Shown here: positions 6,515 to 10,935 of the stretch, in pieces | Numbering within the stretch: the first letter of the stretch is position 1 | Layout: each line of letters begins with the position of its first letter | Assembly: GCA_934645175.1 (NCBI GenBank) | Contig: CAKUDE010000046.1 | Location: 1-10,935 of the forward strand | Direction: 5' to 3' | Length of the DNA stretch: 10,935 nt | Source: an uncultured Oscillospiraceae bacterium | Lineage (GTDB): Bacteria > Bacillota > Clostridia > Oscillospirales > Oscillospiraceae | Program-made: the position numbers and the translations under genes | Notes under the pieces: model-generated | What the model saw: the letters and a program-made list of their open reading frames with translations, nothing else | What the model was told of the DNA's origin: nothing | Database searches by the model: none

Positions 6515-7498
6515 ATGAATCTCAAAGGCAAGAACTTTCTGACCCTGCTCGACTTCACCCCGGAGGAGATTACCGGACTTCTCGATCTGGCAGCCAAGCT
6601 CAAGGCCAAGAAGCGCGCCGGTATCCTGCACGAGGATTTCCCCGGAAAATCCATCGCCCTCATTTTTGAGAAGACTTCAACCCGCACGCGCTGTTCCTTC
6701 GAGGTCGCCGCATACGATCTCGGTATGCACGTCACCTATCTCGATCCCTCCGGCTCGCAGATCGGCAAAAAGGAATCCATTGCCGATACCGCGCGTGTTC
6801 TCGGCCGCCTGTACGACGGTATCGAGTACCGCGGCTTCGGGCAGGAGATCGTCGAAGAGCTTGCAAAGCACGCCGGTGTACCCGTCTGGAACGGCCTGAC
6901 CAATGAGTATCACCCCACGCAGATTCTCGCCGATATGCTGACCATTCGTGAGCACTTCGGCAATCTGAAGGGACGCAAGCTCGTGTTCATGGGTGACTGC
7001 CGCTTCAATATGGCCAACTCTCTGATGATCGGCTGCGCCAAGCTCGGCCTGCACTTTGTTGCCTGCGGCCCCGAGGGCTACTTCCCCAACGCAGAGCTGA
7101 TTGCCCGCTGTGAAGAAATCGCAAAAGAGACCGGTGCAACCCTTGCGTTTGAGACCGATCCCATGAAGGCTACCGTCGGCGCCGACGTGATCTACACCGA
7201 CGTGTGGGTCTCGATGGGCGAGCCGATGGAAGCCTGGGAGGAGCGCATTGATAAAATGCTGCCGTATCAGGTCAACGCCAAGCTCATGGCTAACGCTGGA
7301 GAAAATGCTGTGTTTATGCATTGCCTGCCCGCTTTCCATGACCTGAACACCGGTATCGGCCGTCAGATCGGCGACCGTTTCCACCTCAATGCGCTGGAAG
7401 TGACCGACGAGGTCTTTGAATCCAAGCAGTCCATTGTTTTCGACGAGGCCGAAAACCGGATGCATACCATCAAGGCGGTCATTGCCGCTACGATTTAA
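6515..7498 (+). CDS. argF: ornithine carbamoyltransferase
   Basis: This enzyme joins carbamoyl phosphate and ornithine to give citrulline. The 327 residues fit OTCases (310-340). The carbamoyl-phosphate site is shown by STRTR (55-59) and HPTQ (133-136). The ornithine loop is DVWVSMGE (229-236), and the catalytic-cysteine motif is HCLPA (269-273). The SMG loop with HCLPA argues for ornithine rather than aspartate or putrescine as substrate. The family GD(A)R(N)NM stretch reads [11 protein letters not shown] here. AGGAGG overlapping the argD TAG stop, 10 bases from the ATG, shows tight operon linkage. With argD it suggests the anabolic rather than the deiminase (catabolic) pathway; the other arg genes must lie elsewhere. 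Confidence 0.95.
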   Translation: MNLKGKNFLTLLDFTPEEITGLLDLAAKLKAKKRAGILHEDFPGKSIALIFEKTSTRTRCSFEVAAYDLGMHVTYLDPSGSQIGKKESIADTARVLGRLYDGIEYRGFGQEIVEELAKHAGVPVWNGLTNEYHPTQILADMLTIREHFGNLKGRKLVFMGDCRFNMANSLMIGCAKLGLHFVACGPEGYFPNAELIARCEEIAKETGATLAFETDPMKATVGADVIYTDVWVSMGEPMEAWEERIDKMLPYQVNAKLMANAGENAVFMHCLPAFHDLNTGIGRQIGDRFHLNALEVTDEVFESKQSIVFDEAENRMHTIKAVIAATI

Positions 7499-7519
7499 GC
7501 CGTTTTACGCCTGATTTTG

Positions 7520-7547
7520 GGATGGGGTCGCAATTTCGGCCCCATCC
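7520..7547 (+). terminator. GC-rich hairpin between argF and the DtxR-type regulator
   Basis: GGATGGGG (7520-7527) pairs with CCCCATCC (7540-7547) around a 12-base loop. The following sequence is GTCCCGTTTT, so the T run is short and displaced. It could be a weak terminator or an mRNA-end stabiliser with partial read-through into the regulator gene. No clear promoter is seen for that gene in 7499-7583. Confidence 0.45.
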
Positions 7548-7583
7548 GTCCCGTTTTCGCCATATTTCAAAGAAGGAGCGCCT

Positions 7584-7979
7584 ATGAAGATCCACGAATC
7601 CGCAGAAAACTATCTGGAAACCATTCTGGTACTGCATCGCCGTACCGGGGCGGTTCGTTCTGTCGATATCGCAAATGAATTGGAATTTTCCAAGCCGAGC
7701 GTCAGCGTTGCCATGCGCAATCTGCGCGAAAACGGCTATATCAATGTGGATGAAAACGGATTTATTACGCTCCTGCCGCCCGGTCAGAGAATTGCCGAAC
7801 AGATCTACGAGCGGCATATGCTGTTGTCAAAATGGTTGATCGACCTGGGGGTCGACCCGCAGATCGCGGCGGAGGATGCCTGTCGCATGGAGCATGTGAT
7901 CAGTGCGGAGAGCTTTCAGGCAATTCGCAGCCATTTGGCCGCTTCACAGGGGCCTGAAAGCCCTGCTTCTGACAACTGA
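7584..7979 (+). CDS. DtxR/MntR-family metal-dependent transcriptional repressor
   Basis: This 131-residue cytoplasmic DNA-binding protein has a winged helix-turn-helix (about 7-63) with recognition region FSKPSVSVAMRNLRENGYI (35-53), then a metal-binding and dimer domain (about 66-118). There is no SH3/FeoA-like third domain, so the architecture is MntR-like. Putative metal ligands are Glu12, His78, Cys100, Glu103 and His104. The DACRMEH segment (98-104) carries Cys as in the DtxR/IdeR iron sensors, where B. subtilis MntR has Glu. Asn9 stands at the position of MntR Asp8. Metal preference (Fe or Mn) therefore cannot be settled by eye. AAGGAG lies 5 bases before the ATG at 7584. It is followed by a strong terminator and then the MATE unit, a possible target. 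Confidence 0.88.
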   Translation: MKIHESAENYLETILVLHRRTGAVRSVDIANELEFSKPSVSVAMRNLRENGYINVDENGFITLLPPGQRIAEQIYERHMLLSKWLIDLGVDPQIAAEDACRMEHVISAESFQAIRSHLAASQGPESPASDN

Positions 7980-7992
7980 AAAGCTGCACAGG

Positions 7993-8030
7993 CCGCCTTC
8001 GGATTCTTTTATCCGAAGGCGGTTATTCTT
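7993..8030 (+). terminator. intrinsic terminator after the regulator gene
   Basis: A perfect 12-base stem, CCGCCTTCGGAT (7993-8004) with ATCCGAAGGCGG (8011-8022), closes a TCTTTT loop and is followed by TTATTCTT. The tail is interrupted but T-rich. Confidence 0.9.
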
Positions 8031-8062
8031 AAAAAACAAACGTCACATTATAAGTAAGACAA

Positions 8063-8091
8063 TTGACATTCATAAAAAAGTGTGATATACT
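8063..8091 (+). promoter_or_regulatory. strong sigma-A promoter of the MATE-peptidase unit
   Basis: TTGACA (8063-8068, perfect -35), a 17-base spacer and TATACT (8086-8091) with TGA in front (extended -10). A palindrome, ACTTAAAAAAGT (8089-8100), overlaps the end of the -10 box and the expected start site and could be an operator. The leader to the ATG at 8147 is about 48 bases and AT-rich. Confidence 0.85.
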
Positions 8092-8146
8092 TAAAAAAGT
8101 TAACAATTATAGCATCAATGATTATGATTATATCGAGGAATCCGGA

Positions 8147-9550
8147 ATGAAACACTTGAATTTGCACCCACACCACCGGCAGCTCCGTCGAGACACGGAT
8201 ATGACGACCGGAAATGTTTTCGGCCATCTGATCCGTTTCTCCATCCCTCTGCTGCTCGGCAATATCTTTCAGCAGCTCTACAATACCGTTGATACATGGG
8301 TCGTCGGAAACTTCGTCAGCGATGAGGCATTCTCGGCCGTGGGTACCGTCGGACCGATCACCAATATGCTGATCGGCTTCTTCCTGGGGCTTTCGAGCGG
8401 CGCAGGCGTCGTGATCTCACAGTACTATGGAGCAAAACGCGAAGACAAGGTCAGTGAAACGGTCCACACCGCGCTGCTGATGACGGTCATTGTCGGTATC
8501 ATTTTTACCGTCGGCGGCATTTTGATGATTCCGCTGATGCTTCAGCTGATTGATATGCCCGCAGAGGTCATCGCCGATGCGACCACCTACCTGACGATTT
8601 ACTTTGCCGGTATGATCGGTCTGATGTTCTATAACATGGGCTCCGGGATTCTGCGCGCGGTCGGCGACTCTAAGCGGCCGTTCTATTACCTGGTTGTCTC
8701 CGCCGTGCTTAACACGGTACTTGACCTTGTGTTTGTCATCGTCTTTAAGATGGGGGTCGCCGGCGTCGCTTATGCGACGATCATTGCGCAGGCCGTATCT
8801 GCCGCATTGACCCTGATCTCACTTGCCAGGAGTAAGAGTTGTGTTCGCTTCCACCTTCGTAAGCTGCGGCTGCATTGGTCCGTGCTCGGAAAAATCTTCC
8901 GTGTAGGTATTCCTGCCGCCCTGCAAATGGCCATCACGGCCTTCTCTAATGTCTTTGTGCAATCCTATATTAACTACTTTGGGCAAGACTGTATGGGCGG
9001 TTGGACGGCGTATTCCAAAATCGATCAGCTCATTTTCCTTCCCATGCAGTCTCTTGCACTGGCGGCTACGACCTTTGTCGGGCAGAATCTCGGCATGAAT
9101 CAGGTCGACCGTGCTAAGGAGGGTACGCGTAAGGCACTGCTGCTTGCCATGAGTGCGACAATAGTGTTGATTATACCGGTTGTGATCTTTGCCCCGACAC
9201 TTGTGACCTTCTTCAACGGCAACCCGGAGGTGCAGCGCTTCGGCTCGCAGTTCTTGCGGACGATCTCCCCGTTCTATGTACTGTGCTGTTTCAACCAAAT
9301 TTATTCCGGCTCGCTGCGCGGCGCAGGCAACAGCCGCGCAACGATGATCATTATGCTGCTGTCGTTTGTTGCATTCCGCCAGGTTTATCTGTGGATCATG
9401 GCGAATTATGTCTCTAATACCGTCTTCCCCATCTCCATGGGCTATCCGGCGGGCTGGCTGATGTGCAGCGCGCTGACGATGATCTATTACAAAAAAGTCG
9501 ATCTCGGAAGAAACCGTCTGCTTGACCCGTCCGAGGTCGGTACAAATTAA
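8147..9550 (+). CDS. MATE-family multidrug/cation antiporter
   Basis: This is an inner-membrane exporter of 467 residues, with about 12 hydrophobic segments in two MatE halves (about 30-190 and 255-415). Typical motifs are the N-terminal MTTGNVFGHLIRFSIPLLLG (19-38), the following FQQLYNTVDTWVVG (41-54), and the half-repeat equivalents GIPAALQMAI and FLPMQSLALAATTFVGQNLG. It belongs to the MepA/DinF-like branch common in clostridia. Members extrude drugs or cationic metabolites using H+ or Na+ gradients; this substrate is unknown. The ATG at 8147 is chosen because GAGGA sits 7 bases upstream. A TTG at 8063 is in frame but lies in the -35 box, so it cannot be on the transcript. The peptidase gene follows 18 bases after the stop. 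Confidence 0.93.
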   Translation: MKHLNLHPHHRQLRRDTDMTTGNVFGHLIRFSIPLLLGNIFQQLYNTVDTWVVGNFVSDEAFSAVGTVGPITNMLIGFFLGLSSGAGVVISQYYGAKREDKVSETVHTALLMTVIVGIIFTVGGILMIPLMLQLIDMPAEVIADATTYLTIYFAGMIGLMFYNMGSGILRAVGDSKRPFYYLVVSAVLNTVLDLVFVIVFKMGVAGVAYATIIAQAVSAALTLISLARSKSCVRFHLRKLRLHWSVLGKIFRVGIPAALQMAITAFSNVFVQSYINYFGQDCMGGWTAYSKIDQLIFLPMQSLALAATTFVGQNLGMNQVDRAKEGTRKALLLAMSATIVLIIPVVIFAPTLVTFFNGNPEVQRFGSQFLRTISPFYVLCCFNQIYSGSLRGAGNSRATMIIMLLSFVAFRQVYLWIMANYVSNTVFPISMGYPAGWLMCSALTMIYYKKVDLGRNRLLDPSEVGTN

Positions 9551-9568
9551 AAGAAAGGAAACAAAGAC

Positions 9569-10822
9569 ATGGACTACGGAACACGCGAATTTGAACTCCT
9601 GCATAAGCTGAATTTTATCCGTCCCTGCGGGACAGAGGCGGAAAAAAAAGCAGCAGAAATTCTTGCAGACGAAGCAAAAAAACTGTGCGCTGACGTAAAA
9701 ATCGAAACTTTTGAGGTTGATCACTGGACGATCGAAAAAGCAGAACTGCTGGCCTGCGGAAGAACGTGGGAAGTTACCGGCTACGGCCTTTCCGGCTCTA
9801 CGCCCGAGGAGGGCATCACCGCGCCGTTTGCCTATGTGCAGGAGGCGCAGGAGATTGACCTGGTCAACGCAAAGGGAAAGATCGTTATGGTCAATGGCCG
9901 CGTCGGAGACAAGACCTACAAGCGTCTGGTTGAGACAGGCGTGTTGGGTTTCCTGACCTTTGAAGGAAACGTTGCCGACGAGCGCGACAAAACCGATCTT
10001 GATACCCGAAATCTGCGCGACTGGGCGCTGCAATACGGTAAGCTGCCTGCACTGAATCTGCGCACGATGGATGCCTTTGAGATTGTTAAGGCTATGCCGG
10101 AAACCGTTACTCTGACGCTCCGACAGACCGAGGACAAGGCAATCTCGCAGAATGTCATCGCCGAGCTGCCCGGCACCGATCCCCGCGGTGAGACAATCGT
10201 TTTCGGCGCGCATTATGACAGCGTGCCCTTCAGTCACGGGGTTTACGACAATGGCGCCGGCTCTGTCATCCTGATGGAGCTGCTCCGCTTCTTCAGCGAG
10301 AATGCACCAAAGCGCAATCTGCGTTTCTGCTGGTTCGGGTCTGAGGAGCGCGGCTTGCTCGGTTCAAAGGCCTATGTCGCCGCGCATGAGGAGGAACTGA
10401 AGAGCATCCGGCTTATGATCAATGTAGACGTCGCCGGTCCTGTGTTGGGCAAGGACATCGCACTTGTCACTGCGGAAGACAGTCTGCGCGTCGCCGTCGA
10501 GTACCTCTCGATGGAGACCGGCTTCCCGATCTCCGCCAAACAGGATATCTACTCCAGCGACTCCATTCCCTTTGCAGACAAAGGCGTCCCCGCCATTAAC
10601 TTTGCCCGCTTCGGCGCTCCCGGCAATGGCAATATCCATAACCGTCACGACGTTATCGAAGCGCTCGCACCGGAAAATCTTGACGCAACCACACGTTTCC
10701 TGCTCACCTTCTGCCGCCGCTTCGTCAACGCGGTCGTATTCCCTGTCCCGCGCACTATGCCGAAAAGCATGGTAGACGAAGTGAACAAGTACCTGAAAAA
10801 GGAAAATTCCGAAGTCAAATAA
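9569..10822 (+). CDS. M28-family zinc metallopeptidase (aminopeptidase-like), cytoplasmic
   Basis: The 417-residue protein has no signal peptide. The M28 catalytic core runs from about 190 to 390. Ligands read by eye are His215 and Asp217 in GAHYDS, bridging Asp227 in DNGAGS, Glu259 (likely general base) and Glu260 in SEERGLLGS, Asp287 in NVDVAG, and the last His at 357 (HNRHD; 360 is the alternative). Residues about 55-185 form an insert before the core that resembles a PA-type domain and may cover the active site. The likely role is cleavage of N-terminal residues or dipeptides from peptides inside the cell; the substrate is not known. AAAGGA lies 9 bases before the ATG, and the gene is 18 bases after the MATE stop, so it is probably co-transcribed. 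No terminator is seen before the insertion element that starts 38 bases later. Confidence 0.9.
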   Translation: MDYGTREFELLHKLNFIRPCGTEAEKKAAEILADEAKKLCADVKIETFEVDHWTIEKAELLACGRTWEVTGYGLSGSTPEEGITAPFAYVQEAQEIDLVNAKGKIVMVNGRVGDKTYKRLVETGVLGFLTFEGNVADERDKTDLDTRNLRDWALQYGKLPALNLRTMDAFEIVKAMPETVTLTLRQTEDKAISQNVIAELPGTDPRGETIVFGAHYDSVPFSHGVYDNGAGSVILMELLRFFSENAPKRNLRFCWFGSEERGLLGSKAYVAAHEEELKSIRLMINVDVAGPVLGKDIALVTAEDSLRVAVEYLSMETGFPISAKQDIYSSDSIPFADKGVPAINFARFGAPGNGNIHNRHDVIEALAPENLDATTRFLLTFCRRFVNAVVFPVPRTMPKSMVDEVNKYLKKENSEVK

Positions 10823-10869
10823 AAGTCCGAAAGAATAGCAAAAAGCCGAAAGTCCTTTATTGAACCGCA

Positions 10870-10912
10870 CCCCATTTGTTAGACAATGTGGTATAATGTC
10901 TAACGAATGGGG
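10870..10912 (+). repeat. 16-base inverted repeat at the IS end, covering promoter and ribosome site
   Basis: CCCCATTTGTTAGACA (10870-10885) is complementary to TGTCTAACGAATGGGG (10897-10912) at 15 of 16 positions, and the odd pair would be U-G in RNA. The 11-base loop (10886-10896) holds most of the -10 box, and the right arm holds the GGGG of the ORF's ribosome site. Confidence 0.9.
10889..10897 (+). promoter_or_regulatory. extended -10 promoter inside the IS end
   Basis: TGGTATAAT is a perfect extended -10 (TGn plus TATAAT at 10892-10897). No good -35 box is seen 17 bases upstream. Transcription would start near 10903, inside the right arm of the inverted repeat. Confidence 0.6.
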
Positions 10913-10920
10913 TGATTTTT

Positions 10921-10935
10921 ATGGCAAAGGGAGTA
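10921..10935 (+). CDS. start of a probable IS3-family transposase OrfA (first 5 codons)
   Basis: The ATG at 10921 is preceded by GGGGTGA (10909-10915) at a normal ribosome-site distance. Only MAKGV is visible before the window ends. The OrfA identity rests on the flanking terminal repeat, promoter layout and these five residues; another small ORF is possible. Confidence 0.5.

Larger units (their letters stand above)
10861..10935 (+). mobile_element. left end of a probable IS3-family (IS150-like) insertion sequence, truncated by the window
   Basis: The sequence starting TGAACCGCACCCCATT at 10861 has the TG-leading, C-rich form of IS150-group terminal repeats. It is followed within 60 bases by a promoter and an ORF starting MAKGV, as in short OrfA proteins of that group. 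The direct repeat made on insertion would be the 3-4 bases ending at 10860. The family is recognised from memory of similar ends; the transposase itself is outside the window. Confidence 0.6.

Noticed and set aside
6677..7465. A 262-codon open frame on the minus strand opposite argF
   Set aside because: It lies entirely inside the confident argF gene, its composition is typical of a shadow frame, and there is no promoter or ribosome site.
8063..8146. Longer MATE start at TTG 8063
   Set aside because: The codon is part of the -35 box, and the extra 28 residues do not resemble a MATE N-terminus. The ATG at 8147 has a good ribosome site.
8819..10237. A 472-codon open frame on the minus strand opposite the MATE and peptidase genes
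   Set aside because: It spans two well-supported genes and their junction, has no ribosome site or family resemblance, and is rich in His, Cys, Gln and Arg as expected from the antisense of third-position GC-biased codons.

Overview
The window looks like chromosomal DNA of a GC-moderate Firmicute, most likely a gut-type clostridium near Oscillospiraceae/Ruminococcaceae. The signs are strong AGGAGG ribosome binding sites, sigma-A promoters with TGn-extended -10 boxes, compact intrinsic terminators, a DUF421/DUF4363 gene pair, a DtxR-type regulator typical of clostridia, and clostridial-style lipoproteins with Pro/Thr/Glu linkers. The genus assignment is inference. Coding density is high and most genes are ordinary housekeeping or accessory genes.

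Left part (1-1911, minus strand): a Holliday-junction operon read right to left. It runs from a small single-span membrane protein to ruvC, ruvA and ruvB, with ruvB cut by the window edge. Gaps between the genes are 1, 3 and 4 bases. Its promoter lies back to back with the promoter of the first plus-strand gene.

Middle (1979-5269, plus strand): two tandem lipoprotein genes, each with its own promoter and terminator. They are recognisable paralogues, and the second appears to carry two copies of the domain. A DUF421 (YetF-like) membrane protein with a TTG start follows, overlapping a DUF4363 protein by 4 bases.

Right part (5266-10822, plus strand): argD and argF form an arginine-biosynthesis pair (acetylornithine aminotransferase, ornithine carbamoyltransferase). 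The argD promoter -35 box overlaps the DUF4363 stop codon. Next comes a small DtxR/MntR-family metal-dependent repressor with a strong terminator. A second transcription unit, driven by a near-consensus promoter, holds a MATE-family exporter and a cytoplasmic M28-type zinc peptidase.

The last 75 bases look like the left end of an IS3-family (IS150-like) insertion sequence: a TG-starting terminal repeat, an extended -10 promoter and the first five codons of an ORF. It contains an inverted repeat that would hide the ORF's ribosome binding site in read-through transcripts. I found no CRISPR array, tRNA, rRNA or clear new defence system. The observations most worth a second look are the IS-end hairpin, the lipoprotein pair with its domain duplication, and the small membrane protein coupled to ruvC.
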